Shown here: piece after piece, positions 7,602 to 16,340 of the stretch
How positions within the stretch are numbered: the first letter of the stretch is position 1
Layout: each line of letters opens with the position of its first letter
From: Natrinema halophilum
GTDB lineage: Archaea; Halobacteriota; Halobacteria; Halobacteriales; Natrialbaceae
Length of the DNA stretch: 64,000 bases
Direction: 5' to 3'
Assembly (NCBI RefSeq): GCF_013402815.2
Contig: NZ_CP058601.1
Coordinates: 4,154,001-4,218,000 of the forward strand
The notes under the pieces: generated by a model
Databases searched by the model: none
Told to the model about the DNA's origin: nothing
Seen by the model: only the letters and a program-made list of their open reading frames with translations
Translations under genes and position numbers: made by a program

Positions 7602-7996
7602 TTATTCGTTCGCCGGTGTCGATGACGGTTCTCTCATCTCTGAGACGGCTGCCGCCAGTGCATCGGTCACTGCTTCGAGAACCGCGTCCGGCGGCCGGGT
7701 TGCGTCGACGCGGACGAATCGGTCGGGATCGCGCTCGATCAACCGCTCGTAGTTGTCGCGAACAGATGCGAGGTATTCGGCCCGCTCGAACTTGTTCGTC
7801 GTCCCCCGCACGCGTTGCGGCCGTTTCGGGATCCAGATCGAGGTAAATCGTCAGCGCCGGTTCGATCGAGAACGGCCGGGGGACGTCGACGACATACTCG
7901 AGCGGATCAGCGATCCCGTGGCCATCAACCGCCTCGAGGGTCGCGCCCTGATGGCGAACGGGAGTCGGAGTAGCGATCGGAGAGGACGAGGTCGCC
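7602..7996 (-). pseudogene. tmk: Truncated, frameshifted thymidylate kinase remnant
   Basis: This stretch matches the C-terminal 60% of the intact Tmk encoded at 11099. Pieces in different frames read [13 protein letters not shown], then QGATLEAVDGHGIADPLEY...[12 protein letters not shown], then [20 protein letters not shown] to the stop at 7602. At least two frameshifts separate them. The P-loop half is missing, so no active kinase can be made. The upstream edge runs directly into an AsnC-type fragment of the opposite strand. It looks like a decayed duplicate of tmk. Confidence 0.88.
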
Positions 7997-8125
7997 GGCA
8001 ACTACGCCATCATCGCAGAAGTGGATTCGCCGGATATCTACGACGTCCTCGAGACCGTTTCGGCGGACATGCAGAGCCTCGATGGGGCCACGGAGGCGAA
8101 GACCTCCATCGCGATGGGATACCTG
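7987..8125 (+). pseudogene. Remnant of AsnC/RAM-domain gene, N-terminus and stop lost
   Basis: On the plus strand the frame reads VAGNYAIIAEVDSP, DIYDVLETVSADMQSLDG and TKTSIAMG-like AKTSIAMG. It is very close to the C-terminal half of the RAM protein at 7307. The N-terminal half is absent, and the expected TAA after IAMG is TAC, so the frame runs on into a tandem repeat. It abuts or overlaps the tmk remnant at GTCGCCGGC, where both genes share bases, which suggests joining at short homology. Confidence 0.85.
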
Positions 8126-8145
8126 CGCCGTCCGTACGCGTTCGA

Positions 8146-8226
8146 TTCTCGGCTCACGTCGCTGGTGGTGTGTTCTCGGCTCACGTCGCTGGCGGTGTGT
8201 TCTCGGCTCACGTCGCTGGCGGTGTG
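8146..8226. repeat. Three tandem copies of a 27-bp unit
   Basis: Units start at 8146, 8173 and 8200 with TTCTCGGCTCACGTCGCTGG; the first copy differs from the others by one base. They lie just downstream of the RAM remnant and before the lipoprotein stop at 8266, outside any supported gene. Confidence 0.92.
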
Positions 8227-8265
8227 TTCGCCCAACACTGAGAGCGGCAGCGACGGGGACCGAAT

Positions 8266-9369
8266 CTAAACGTCCCCGATCAACCCGGCGAAGTATTTCG
8301 ACCAATCGAGGTGGAACGTGACGTGCCAGTGCTGTTCCAGTTTGACGCCGGACCCTCGGCGGCTCTGACTCACCTGAAGGATGTCGTCCGAAATCCACGC
8401 CGATAGCGTATCGCCGGGTGTGAGGTCCGCCTCGGTTCTGGTGAAATGACTCTTTTCGGGCCCGTCGGCGTTCTGGTCGAGTATCAGCTCCGCCCCGGCG
8501 GGGATCGGTTGTCCGGACTCGTGCGTGATCACAACCGCCCGTTCGTCGTCGGCGATCTCCATTCGCAACTGCGGCGCTTCCTGACGGGCGTCGGCGACCC
8601 AGCCGGGTTCCTCGAGGGTCGTCGCACCGATGTTCGAGACCGAAAGCGTCGTCTCGAGGAATCGCTGCCGGTCGCGCATGATTGCATCGAAGGAACCCCC
8701 GAACGAATGGATGATACCGTCGTCGTCGACGGTGAGCTCCGTCGAGATGTCATTGACGCGGTAGTCGCCGGGACCGGCCGGGTCCGCGAGGGCATCGCGG
8801 TCGGCGGGGGCGTTGGCCGTGAACCGGAATCGGTCCTCGTCGTCGTTCTCGACCGGCGGCCCGTACTCGCCCAGTCGAATGTACACCGCAAGCGCTTCAC
8901 CGAACGTCAACTGGTTGGGGCCGTACTTGTACGGGACGACCCTGCCAGTAGTTTGTTGCCGTCCGTAATGTGTCGTCCCGTCGTCGATCCGTCGCCACCA
9001 TTCGTCCGTGCCGTCGAAGTAGAAATCAACGGAGCGGGCGTTTGGTCTGTGGGTTCGTTCGATCGCCGCTCGGTCATCTTCGGCCCGGACTCGCATCGCG
9101 TCGTACCTCGCCTCGTCTTCCGAATCCTCGAACTCATACTCGAGCGTGAACGAGCGGTCGGCCAACTCGTTTTGGTGAGTCTGTGAGAGCGTTTCCGAGA
9201 GTCCGTCCTCGGAAATTCCCAGCGGATAGTCGGAGTTTCTACTGCTGGCACCGGTCTCCGACCCGGCCCCCTCGTCGGCGGCCGGTCCGTCCTCCCCGTC
9301 CTCGTCGAGGCGGAGACACCCGGCCATCATCGCGACGCTGCCGAGTCCGAGAAGCGTTCGTCGCCGCAT
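8266..9369 (-). CDS. Secreted lipoprotein, haloarchaeal DUF7537-like
   Basis: The 367-residue protein begins MRRRTLLGLGSVAMMAGC, a twin-arginine-like signal ending in a lipobox with the lipidated Cys at residue 18. An acidic linker follows. The body reads YPLGISEDGLSETLSQTHQN and then a beta-rich region with many Tyr/Trp residues (DFYFDGTDEWWRRIDDG), resembling DUF7537-type haloarchaeal lipoproteins. It should be membrane-anchored and face outward. No catalytic site is visible. It is the last gene of a minus-strand run with the PH-domain and Yip1-like genes, although 112 bp separate it from the former. Confidence 0.72.
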   Translation of the reverse strand: MRRRTLLGLGSVAMMAGCLRLDEDGEDGPAADEGAGSETGASSRNSDYPLGISEDGLSETLSQTHQNELADRSFTLEYEFEDSEDEARYDAMRVRAEDDRAAIERTHRPNARSVDFYFDGTDEWWRRIDDGTTHYGRQQTTGRVVPYKYGPNQLTFGEALAVYIRLGEYGPPVENDDEDRFRFTANAPADRDALADPAGPGDYRVNDISTELTVDDDGIIHSFGGSFDAIMRDRQRFLETTLSVSNIGATTLEEPGWVADARQEAPQLRMEIADDERAVVITHESGQPIPAGAELILDQNADGPEKSHFTRTEADLTPGDTLSAWISDDILQVSQSRRGSGVKLEQHWHVTFHLDWSKYFAGLIGDV

Positions 9370-9432
9370 ACGGCCAATGTCTTACTACGCCGATTAAACT
9401 CTAATGGCTTGGAGACAGTCGGGATCGAAAAT

Positions 9433-9496
9433 CGAACGCGAGACGCCTCTCAGTCCTCGGTTCGCGAACGCGAGACGCACCTCAGTCCTCGGTTCG
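9433..9496. repeat. 32-bp tandem duplication spanning a stop codon
   Basis: CGAACGCGAGACGCCTCTCA at 9433 recurs with two mismatches at 9465, an offset of 32 bp, each copy ending in CAGTCCTCGGTTCG. The second copy contains the stop and last codons of the PH-domain gene, so the first is a duplicated gene end lying outside the reading frame. Confidence 0.85.
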
Positions 9497-10096
9497 GGCG
9501 GTCGACACGGCGCGGATCTCCTCGCGAGTGCGTTCGGGATCGTCGAGGTGTTCGAATTCGATAAATCCGAGGCTCCGGTTCGTCCCGGCGGTCAGCAGTC
9601 GAATCGTGCCGTAACCGAGAAGCGACTGGACACGACCCTGTGAAAACTCGTGTCCGCGGAGTTTCGCGACGGGAACGACGCGAGACCGGGTTCGGTACAA
9701 CAGTTCGTACTCTCGACGGAACGTGTCGTCGGTGATCGTGTACGTCGTCCGCGCGAGAACGGCCGCCTTGATCAGCAGCCGAATCGCCACGACCGACGTG
9801 AGAACCAGGATTGCGGACCCGATGATATCGGCGATCTGGGCCCCGCCCAACAGAGCGGGGTTGGTCGCGATACTACCAACAATCACTAGACCGCCGATGA
9901 CGACGGCAGCGAGCGTGAGAAGTACCGGACGGATCGTCGGCGTCGTTTCGTACTGGACGTCGGTTGACGACGATTCCCCGTACGTGAGCGTCGTTCGGTC
10001 TGCCCCGTCGCTTTCGGAGCCATCATCGGCAGCTTCGGCTGCCGGTTCGCTATGCGCCCGTTCGATGTTGTCAATCTCGTCACTGTTTTGGGTCAT
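9482..10096 (-). CDS. Membrane-anchored PH-domain (bPH2) protein
   Basis: The 204-residue protein has an acidic disordered N-terminus (1-60), two transmembrane helices (about 66-88 and 96-118), and then a bacterial PH-like domain. The domain reads TYTITDDTFRREYELLYR, VVPVAKLRGHEFSQGRVQ and GYGTIRLLTAGTNRSLGFIEF. This matches the bPH_2 (YdbT/YdbS) family of membrane proteins with unclear roles in envelope homeostasis. Its ATG lies 2 bp downstream of the Yip1-like gene stop, so the two are likely co-transcribed. The C-terminus overlaps a 32-bp duplication. Confidence 0.75.
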   Translation of the reverse strand: MTQNSDEIDNIERAHSEPAAEAADDGSESDGADRTTLTYGESSSTDVQYETTPTIRPVLLTLAAVVIGGLVIVGSIATNPALLGGAQIADIIGSAILVLTSVVAIRLLIKAAVLARTTYTITDDTFRREYELLYRTRSRVVPVAKLRGHEFSQGRVQSLLGYGTIRLLTAGTNRSLGFIEFEHLDDPERTREEIRAVSTARTED

Positions 10097-10098
10097 GG

Positions 10099-10881
10099 TT
10101 ACAGGAACAGGGTACTCGAGGCGATAACGCCGATCACGTACAGTGCGGGGGAGATCGTCACGAACGCAACGGCGACGAGCGCCTCGAATCGCGTGCATCG
10201 GTGCGAGACTCGGGCACCGACGTAGAGGACGTAGAGATAATAGACCGCCGAGAGCAACAGGGCGGTCAACAGGAGTTGATCGAACGTCGTCATCAGTCCG
10301 GGAGCGACGGAATCGGGGCGACCGCCGGGGAGTTCGAGGTTCGCTCCCAACTGGTCGATAAAGAAGTAGAAAAACGACGCCTGGAGCGAGACGAGAAGGT
10401 CGTCGGCGGCGCGAACGCTCGGCGCGGTCGCAGCGTACCAGACGACGGTGAACATGGTCGCGAGATAGATCCCCGTGCTGTAACTGACGGTTCGAAGCGA
10501 TCGAACGATGCCGTCGGAACTCCGCGTCAAGACGACGCCCAGATGGAAGGTCCCGAACGTCAGGATCGTCGCGACGAACAGGAACGAACTGTTCTGTACC
10601 AGCGCTACCGAAAACTGCCAAAACGCGTCCGGATCGGTAACGAACGGGCCGACGAGCGAGCGTATCCCCTCGGGTGCGGTGCTCGCTTCGCCGGTTCCGA
10701 TGCCGGCGTACGTCAAGGGAAGCGCGTACAGGAGCAGATTTGAGAAATAGACCACCGACACTTTGGCGCTCGTAGCGATCGCAACGAGGACCCCGGTCGT
10801 TTCCGCATCCGAACGCGCGGCGACCAACGCTTCCGGCCGCAGCAGCACGTCGATCGGCCACTGAAAAAGTCCGGTCGTCAC
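10099..10881 (-). CDS. Yip1-like multi-pass membrane protein
   Basis: The 260-residue protein has about five hydrophobic segments, including SAKVSVVYFSNLLLYALPLTY, FLFVATILTFGTFHLGVVL, TGIYLATMFTVVWYAATA and two C-terminal helices ending ALYVIGVIASSTLFL. The pattern and the FHLGVVL/SYSTGIYL motifs recall haloarchaeal YIP1-family proteins. The GTG start at 10881 is supported by a TATA box (10903-10912) at leaderless spacing. It is followed after 2 bp by the PH-domain gene, implying a joint membrane role; what that is cannot be read from the sequence. Confidence 0.65.
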   Translation of the reverse strand: MTTGLFQWPIDVLLRPEALVAARSDAETTGVLVAIATSAKVSVVYFSNLLLYALPLTYAGIGTGEASTAPEGIRSLVGPFVTDPDAFWQFSVALVQNSSFLFVATILTFGTFHLGVVLTRSSDGIVRSLRTVSYSTGIYLATMFTVVWYAATAPSVRAADDLLVSLQASFFYFFIDQLGANLELPGGRPDSVAPGLMTTFDQLLLTALLLSAVYYLYVLYVGARVSHRCTRFEALVAVAFVTISPALYVIGVIASSTLFL

Positions 10882-10902
10882 GTGTCCTGCTTTACAAACA
10901 TA

Positions 10903-10912
10903 CTATTTATAT
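10903..10912 (-). promoter_or_regulatory. TATA box for the Yip1-like/PH-domain operon
   Basis: The minus-strand sequence ATATAAATAG is centred about 27 bp upstream of the GTG at 10881. This is the clearest leaderless promoter in this part of the window. Confidence 0.6.
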
Positions 10913-11098
10913 CCAATGACCAATTTCTTGACATATTGGTGGCTCGTAACGGTCTGCACTGCTCCGTTTCACGAGACGCAGGCTGGAGGCCACAGAGCGG
11001 TAGTTCCTCGGCCCGGGAGCGAAGGTATTCTGCAATCGTCGCGTCCGATCCGACCGTCGATACCAAGTATCCGAGGCGAAAGCGACGAACGAGGAGTA

Positions 11099-11728
11099 CT
11101 ATCGACCGGTACCCGCCGCGTCGCGCCCGTCAGACCCGGCTAGCGTCCGCTCGAGCGCGTCCGCAACCGCCTCGAGGACGGCGTCGGGATCCTGCGTTGC
11201 GTTCACGCGAGCGAACCGATCTGGCTCGCGCTCGAGCAACCGCTCGTAGTTCGCCCGCACGTCGGCGAGGTAGTCGGCGTGTTCGAACTTGTTCGTCGCA
11301 CCGGCGCGCTCGGCGGCGGTTTCCGGGTCGAGATCGAAGTAGATCGTCAGGTCGGGCGTGATCGAAAAGGGCTCGTGAACGTCGACGACGTACTCGAGTG
11401 GATCGGCGAGGTCGTGTCCCTCGGCCGCTGCGAGCGTCGCGCCCTGATAGGCGAAGCGGGAGTCGGAGTATCGATCCGACACGACGAGGTCGCCGCGCTC
11501 GAGTGCAGGTTCGATTACGCGGGAGAGATGATCGGCGTGATCGGCCGTGTAGAGAAAGAGTTCGGCGAGCGGATCGGCCTCGTCGTCTTCGATCGACCGG
11601 TAGACGGCGTCGCCGTACCACGAATTCGTCGGTTCACGTGTGAACGTGGCGTCCGGATAGCGCTCGTGTAAGGCCTCCCAGACCGTCGTTTTACCGCTGC
11701 CATCTAACCCCTCGAGCGTAGCGAGCAT
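11099..11728 (-). CDS. tmk: dTMP kinase
   Basis: The 209-residue protein phosphorylates dTMP to dTDP. It has the P-loop [16 protein letters not shown] at residues 4-19, the motif [28 protein letters not shown] (DRY-type dTMP-binding motif at about 84-98), [13 protein letters not shown], and a lid region around [12 protein letters not shown]. All core motifs are intact, unlike the partial copy at 7602-7996. The ATG at 11728 gives the normal MLATLEG start. Confidence 0.92.
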   Translation of the reverse strand: MLATLEGLDGSGKTTVWEALHERYPDATFTREPTNSWYGDAVYRSIEDDEADPLAELFLYTADHADHLSRVIEPALERGDLVVSDRYSDSRFAYQGATLAAAEGHDLADPLEYVVDVHEPFSITPDLTIYFDLDPETAAERAGATNKFEHADYLADVRANYERLLEREPDRFARVNATQDPDAVLEAVADALERTLAGSDGRDAAGTGR

Positions 11729-11842
11729 GGGTGCACTCGTCGTGACTGCTACTACAATCTGTCGAGAGGGGGTGAGGACGATCCCACCAGTCTGACGGCG
11801 TGGCCGCCCATCTATATATCGCCGTACCTGCATGTATCCGGT

Positions 11843-12727
11843 ATGCGAATCCTCGTCGCCGGCGGAACCGGCTTCATCGGCTCGAATCTGTGTACTGAAC
11901 TGGCCGAGCGCGACCACGAGGTGACGGCGCTGTCGAGACACCCGGACAGCGGCGATTTCCCGGACGGGGTCGATACGGCGATGGGCGACGTCGGGGCGTA
12001 CGACTCGATCGTCGACACCGTTGCGGAGCACGAGGCTGTCGTCAACCTCGTTTCGCTTTCCCCGCTCTATCAACCCCCCGATGGGAAGACACACGAGGAG
12101 GTCCACCTCGGCGGCACGGAAAATCTCGTCCGCGCCGCCGAAGCCGGCGGTGTCGATAGATTCCTGCAAATGAGCGGGCTCGGGGCCGATCCGAACGGCA
12201 ACACCGCTTTCCTTCGCGCCAAGGGGAAAGCCGAGGCAGTCGTCAGGGAATCGACTCTCGAATGGACGATCTTCCGTCCGTCGGTCGTGTTCGGTGACGG
12301 CGCCGAGTTCGTCGACTTTACGAAAACGGTGACGACGCCGTACGTAACGGGGCTCCCGGGCGGCGGGAAGACGCGCTTTCAGCCGATCTGGATCGGCGAC
12401 CTCGTTCCGCTGCTCGCGGATGCACTCGAGGACGACGATCACGTCGGCGAGACGTACGACGTCGCGGGCCCGCAAATACTCTCCCTCGCGGACGTGACGG
12501 AACTCGTCTACGACGCCGAGGGAAGGGACGTCACGATCGTTCCCATTCCGATGGCCGTCGCCAAACTCGGGTTAGCGGCGATCGGCCCGATACCGGTCGT
12601 TCCTCTCGGTCCCGATCAGGGTCGATCGCTCGAGATCGACAACACCGTCTCGGACAACGACGTTACCGCATTCGGCCGCGATCCGAGCGAATTGAAGACC
12701 TTCGGCGACTATCTCGGCCTCGAATAG
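11843..12727 (+). CDS. NDUFA9-like atypical SDR / NAD(P)-binding epimerase-type protein
   Basis: The 294-residue protein starts with [17 protein letters not shown], a Rossmann GxxGxxG loop. It continues with [23 protein letters not shown] and the mobile region [15 protein letters not shown], where the usual YxxxK reads [21 protein letters not shown] then follows. This matches the complex I NDUFA9-like atypical SDRs, which bind NADP but often lack dehydrogenase activity. In archaea it may act in lipid or quinone metabolism (family inference). It diverges from tmk by 114 bp. Confidence 0.8.
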   Translation: MRILVAGGTGFIGSNLCTELAERDHEVTALSRHPDSGDFPDGVDTAMGDVGAYDSIVDTVAEHEAVVNLVSLSPLYQPPDGKTHEEVHLGGTENLVRAAEAGGVDRFLQMSGLGADPNGNTAFLRAKGKAEAVVRESTLEWTIFRPSVVFGDGAEFVDFTKTVTTPYVTGLPGGGKTRFQPIWIGDLVPLLADALEDDDHVGETYDVAGPQILSLADVTELVYDAEGRDVTIVPIPMAVAKLGLAAIGPIPVVPLGPDQGRSLEIDNTVSDNDVTAFGRDPSELKTFGDYLGLE

Positions 12728-12918
12728 ACAGTCGTACCGACGGCCGATCGGCACGTTCAGTTCGCTATCGGCCGCACTCCTCTCCCACGGGTAATATAAA
12801 GGGCGCGAGTGGCTGGATAAAACGCCCACATCCGAATTACTGTACGTGCCGAAAACCACACTTCCAGGCCAATGAGGCGCAATATTGAATTATTCGTGAA
12901 ATTCATCTTAGCACAAGA

Positions 12919-12926
12919 CTTATATC
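12919..12926 (+). promoter_or_regulatory. TATA box upstream of cetZ
   Basis: CTTATATC lies about 48 bp upstream of the cetZ ATG (12971), which would leave a 5' leader of roughly 20-25 nt. The DNA around it is notably AT-rich. Confidence 0.45.
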
Positions 12927-12970
12927 CTCCATCGCACTGTTACAAATCCAACGGAGCCCCCTATCAAACA

Positions 12971-14149
12971 ATGAAGCTGGCGATGATCGGATTCGGACAG
13001 GCTGGTGGCAAAATCGTCGATCGATTCCTCGATTACGACGATCGGACGAACAGCGGAATCGTCCGCGCGGCGATTGCCGTCAACACCGCGAAAGCGGATC
13101 TCATCGGTCTCGACAACATACCACAGGAGAATCGCGTACTCATCGGCCAGGCCCGCGTAAAGGGCCACGGGGTCGGTGCTGATAACGAACTCGGCGCCGA
13201 AGTCGCCGAGGAGGACATCGACGAGGTACAGAACGCAATCGATTCGATTCCGACTCACGAGGTCGACGCCTTTCTGATCGTTGCCGGGATGGGAGGCGGG
13301 ACCGGTTCGGGTGGTGCGCCGGTACTTGCGAAACATCTCAAGCGAATCTACACGATCCCCGTGTACGGGCTCGGCGTTCTACCCGGCACGGACGAGGGGG
13401 GCATCTACACGCTCAACGCAGCCCGGTCCTTCCAGACGTTCGTCCGCGAAGTCGATAACCTGCTCGTCTTCGACAACGACTCGTGGCGACAGACAGGCGA
13501 GTCCGTCGAGGGGGGCTACGACCAGATCAACGAGGAGATCGTCCGCCGCTTTGGTATCCTCTTCGGGGCGGGCGAGGTAGGCGACGGCCAGGAGGTCGCC
13601 GAGAGCGTCGTCGACTCCTCCGAGATCATCAACACGCTCTCCGGCGGTGGTGTCTCCACCGTTGGCTACGCCTCGGAGGAGGTGGAAGTCAATTCGGGTG
13701 GCGGCCTCCTTTCGCGGTTTACCGGCGACACAGGTGGTGACGACGATCTGGACGCTGCGAACACAACGAATCGAATCACGAGCCTCGTCCGCAAGGCTGC
13801 ACTCGGCCGACTCACGTTGCCGTGTGAAATCGAAGGCACCGAGCGCGCACTGCTCGTCCTTTCCGGACCCTCGGAGTACCTGAACCGAAAAGGAATCGAG
13901 CGCGGGCGCAAGTGGCTCGAAGAAGAAACCGGGAGCATGGAAGTCCGTGGTGGTGACTTCCCGCGCAGCGAACCGGAAGTCGCCGCGGCGATCTTGCTCT
14001 CCGGCGTGACGAACGTCCCGCGGATCAAGCGCCTCCAGCAGGTCGCGATCGAAGCACAGGACAACATCGACGACATCCAACGGGAAAGCGAAGAGAACCT
14101 CGAGGAACTCGTCGAGGACGACGAAGACGAACTCGAACCGCTGTTTTAA
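12971..14149 (+). CDS. cetZ: CetZ tubulin-superfamily cell-shape protein
   Basis: The 392-residue GTPase begins MKLAMIGFGQAGGKIVDRFL and has the tubulin/FtsZ signature GMGGGTGSGGAPVLA at about 104-118. LGVLPGTDEGGIYTLNAARS and FDNDSWRQTGESVEGGYDQI follow. The Ala-Val-Asn-Thr nucleotide loop near residue 38 and the Gly-rich stretch NSGGGLLSRFTGDTGG (about 240-255) fit CetZ rather than FtsZ. The C-terminus is acidic (ENLEELVEDDEDE). CetZ proteins form dynamic filaments under the membrane and govern rod shape and motility in Haloferax. It appears monocistronic, with T-rich sequence after the stop. Confidence 0.93.
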   Translation: MKLAMIGFGQAGGKIVDRFLDYDDRTNSGIVRAAIAVNTAKADLIGLDNIPQENRVLIGQARVKGHGVGADNELGAEVAEEDIDEVQNAIDSIPTHEVDAFLIVAGMGGGTGSGGAPVLAKHLKRIYTIPVYGLGVLPGTDEGGIYTLNAARSFQTFVREVDNLLVFDNDSWRQTGESVEGGYDQINEEIVRRFGILFGAGEVGDGQEVAESVVDSSEIINTLSGGGVSTVGYASEEVEVNSGGGLLSRFTGDTGGDDDLDAANTTNRITSLVRKAALGRLTLPCEIEGTERALLVLSGPSEYLNRKGIERGRKWLEEETGSMEVRGGDFPRSEPEVAAAILLSGVTNVPRIKRLQQVAIEAQDNIDDIQRESEENLEELVEDDEDELEPLF

Positions 14150-14308
14150 GCAGCAGGTCGTTCTATTTTCGACGCCACGAGCGGCCAATTTCGCGCCGAT
14201 GGACGGTTGAATCCGGTCTCGAAATGTCAGACCGTGTGTGGGTTCTCCCCGGATGAGAGCACTCCGATGTCCTTTTGAACGCGCCCGAACTACCGCAATC
14301 AGATTCAG

Positions 14309-15019
14309 ATGCGCGTCGTGGTCCCGTACGCCGCCAAGTCGCCGAAGACTCGCCTCGAGCCCGTGCTCACGGCAGCCGAGCGGTCGGTGTTTTCCCGGGC
14401 GATGCTCGCGGACGTGCTGCGGACGATCGTCGAAGCGGGTCACGAGCCGGCGGTCGTCACGACCGCACCACTGGACCTCGCCGACCTCGAGTTGCCGGGC
14501 GAGGTCGCCACGTCGACGTCTGTCGTGGTCGACGACCGCTCGCTTACAGCGGCGGTCAACGCGCGACTGCCGACGGACGAGAGAAGTGACGCAGGCGGGT
14601 CCGAAGACGGAAACGGAGACTCGAACGCTGTCGCCGTCGTTATGGCCGACCTCGCGCTGGCGAGTTCCAGTGCGCTCGAAGCACTCTTCGCTGCCGCGGC
14701 CGACGTGGCGATCTCGCCGGGGCGAGCCGGCGGGACGAACGCGCTCGTCGTTCGCCACCCAGCGTTCCGGGTCGACTACCACGGCGCCTCCTATCTCGAC
14801 CACCGCGTGATCGCAAGCGAGGTCGGAGCTTCTCTCGAAACGATCGATTCGTTTCGGCTCGCCACCGACGTCGACGAGCCGGTAGATCTCGTCGAGGTGC
14901 TCGTCCACGGCCGCGAGACCGACCGCGCACCTACCTGCCTCCGGGAATTTGGCTTCGAACTCGACGTGAGGGATGGGCGTGTCGCGGTCTCTCGAGAGGA
15001 AAGCGCGGCGACTGAATAA
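14309..15019 (+). CDS. cofC: 2-phospho-L-lactate guanylyltransferase, F420 biosynthesis
   Basis: The 236-residue protein opens MRVVVPYAAKSPKTRLEPVL, the nucleotide-binding start of CofC, and continues FSRAMLADVLRTI and VVMADLALASSSALEALF, where GDLP-like residues bind metal. DVAISPGRAGGTNALVVR is the family signature. CofC joins GTP to 2-phospho-L-lactate to form the activated side-chain donor for F420. A poorly conserved acidic loop (about 89-107) is inserted before the MADL motif. cofG begins 66 bp downstream on the same strand. Confidence 0.92.
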   Translation: MRVVVPYAAKSPKTRLEPVLTAAERSVFSRAMLADVLRTIVEAGHEPAVVTTAPLDLADLELPGEVATSTSVVVDDRSLTAAVNARLPTDERSDAGGSEDGNGDSNAVAVVMADLALASSSALEALFAAAADVAISPGRAGGTNALVVRHPAFRVDYHGASYLDHRVIASEVGASLETIDSFRLATDVDEPVDLVEVLVHGRETDRAPTCLREFGFELDVRDGRVAVSREESAATE

Positions 15020-15085
15020 TAGGGTACGGACGCCCTCCGTCGCGAAGTGAAGCCCTTATGTTCCACGCGCCAACACAGGGAGGTA

Positions 15086-16264
15086 ATGTTCCCCGGGGCG
15101 AGCGAGTACGGCGTCGATATCACGGTCCAGGACCGGGCCGTCGAGAATCTCCTTCAGGTTAGCCCGAACGACGTCGACGCGCCGTCGGCTCTCACCTTCG
15201 CACGGAACGTCTTCGTGCCCCTCACGACGGCCTGTCGGTACACCTGCACCTACTGTACGTACTTCGACCCGCCCGGACAGGCCTCCCTGCTGTCGCTCGA
15301 GGAAGTCCGCGAAATCTGTCAGCGCGGTGCAGACGCCGGGTGTACGGAGGCGCTGTTTACGTTCGGCGACGATCCCGACGACCGGTACACCGAGATCCAC
15401 GACCAACTCGCAGATTGGGGGCACGACTCGATTCATACGTATCTGCGCGAGGCCTGCGAGGTCGCCCTCGAGGAGGGACTGCTCCCGCACGCCAATCCGG
15501 GCGACCAGACCCGCGAACAGATGGAAACCGTCGCGGATGTCAACGCGAGTATGGGCGTGATGCTCGAGACGACTGCGGAGGTGAGCGCACACGCGGGACC
15601 GCGGCGCAAGGTGCCCGGACAGCGGCTCCGGACCCTCGCGAACGCGGGCGAACTGGACGTGGCCTTCACGACCGGCATTCTCGTGGGAATCGGCGAGGAC
15701 TGGCGCGATCGCGCCGAGAGCCTGCTGGCTATTCGTGAACTACACGACCGCTACGATCACATTCAGGAGGTGATCGTCCAACCCGTCGTGAACAACGAGC
15801 GTTGGGCCGAGGGCTCACCGGATCTCGCGACGATGCGTCGCGTGACGTCGATGGCCCGGGTCGCCCTCCCCGAAGAAATCTCGGTGCAGGTTCCGCCGAA
15901 CCTCGCCCCTGCGAAGGACCTGATCGACTGCGGCGTCGACGATCTTGGCGGTGTCTCGCCCGTCACGGACGACCACATCAATCCCGAATACAAGTGGCCC
16001 GCACTCCGCGAACTCGAGGAAATCGCCGACCACGCGGGCGTCCCGCTGGGCGAACGGCTGCCCGTCTACGAACGGTTCCTGCCGCCGGACCTGCGAACGG
16101 ACGGCTTCGATGGCGTCCTCGCCGACGGCGCGGGGTTCGACGGCTCCAACGCCGAGCGCAACTGGATCTCGCCGACGATCCGGGACGCGCTCGAGGCGGA
16201 CGATCCGGCCGGCGAGCGCTACCGATCCGTGCTACGGAGGGAAGCGGGGACCGCGACGCGGTGA
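15086..16264 (+). CDS. cofG: FO synthase subunit 1 (radical SAM)
   Basis: The 392-residue protein starts MFPGASEYGVDI and carries the radical-SAM cluster motif CRYTCTYC (CxxxCxxC) at about 48-55. TFGDDPDDRY and VMLETTAEVSAHAGPRRKVPG follow, all typical of CofG. With CofH it makes the deazaflavin FO from a ribityl-diaminouracil and tyrosine. The ATG at 15086 matches family starts and follows GGGAGGT closely; 15047 would add 13 residues. It follows cofC, and cofH is 1.5 kb downstream on the other strand. Confidence 0.93.
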   Translation: MFPGASEYGVDITVQDRAVENLLQVSPNDVDAPSALTFARNVFVPLTTACRYTCTYCTYFDPPGQASLLSLEEVREICQRGADAGCTEALFTFGDDPDDRYTEIHDQLADWGHDSIHTYLREACEVALEEGLLPHANPGDQTREQMETVADVNASMGVMLETTAEVSAHAGPRRKVPGQRLRTLANAGELDVAFTTGILVGIGEDWRDRAESLLAIRELHDRYDHIQEVIVQPVVNNERWAEGSPDLATMRRVTSMARVALPEEISVQVPPNLAPAKDLIDCGVDDLGGVSPVTDDHINPEYKWPALRELEEIADHAGVPLGERLPVYERFLPPDLRTDGFDGVLADGAGFDGSNAERNWISPTIRDALEADDPAGERYRSVLRREAGTATR

Positions 16265-16340
16265 CGAACTGTCACCCGAAGATGCGACGATGATCGGAGA
16301 TGTGAGGAACCGATCGCGCAGACGGCCGAGTTGCCCGACG

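Noticed and set aside
8446-9186. Plus-strand frame opposite the lipoprotein
   Set aside because: The minus strand has a lipobox signal and family character; the plus frame is antisense.
13379-14908. 509-codon minus-strand frame across cetZ and cofC
   Set aside because: It opposes two genes with unmistakable families and shows no motif of its own.
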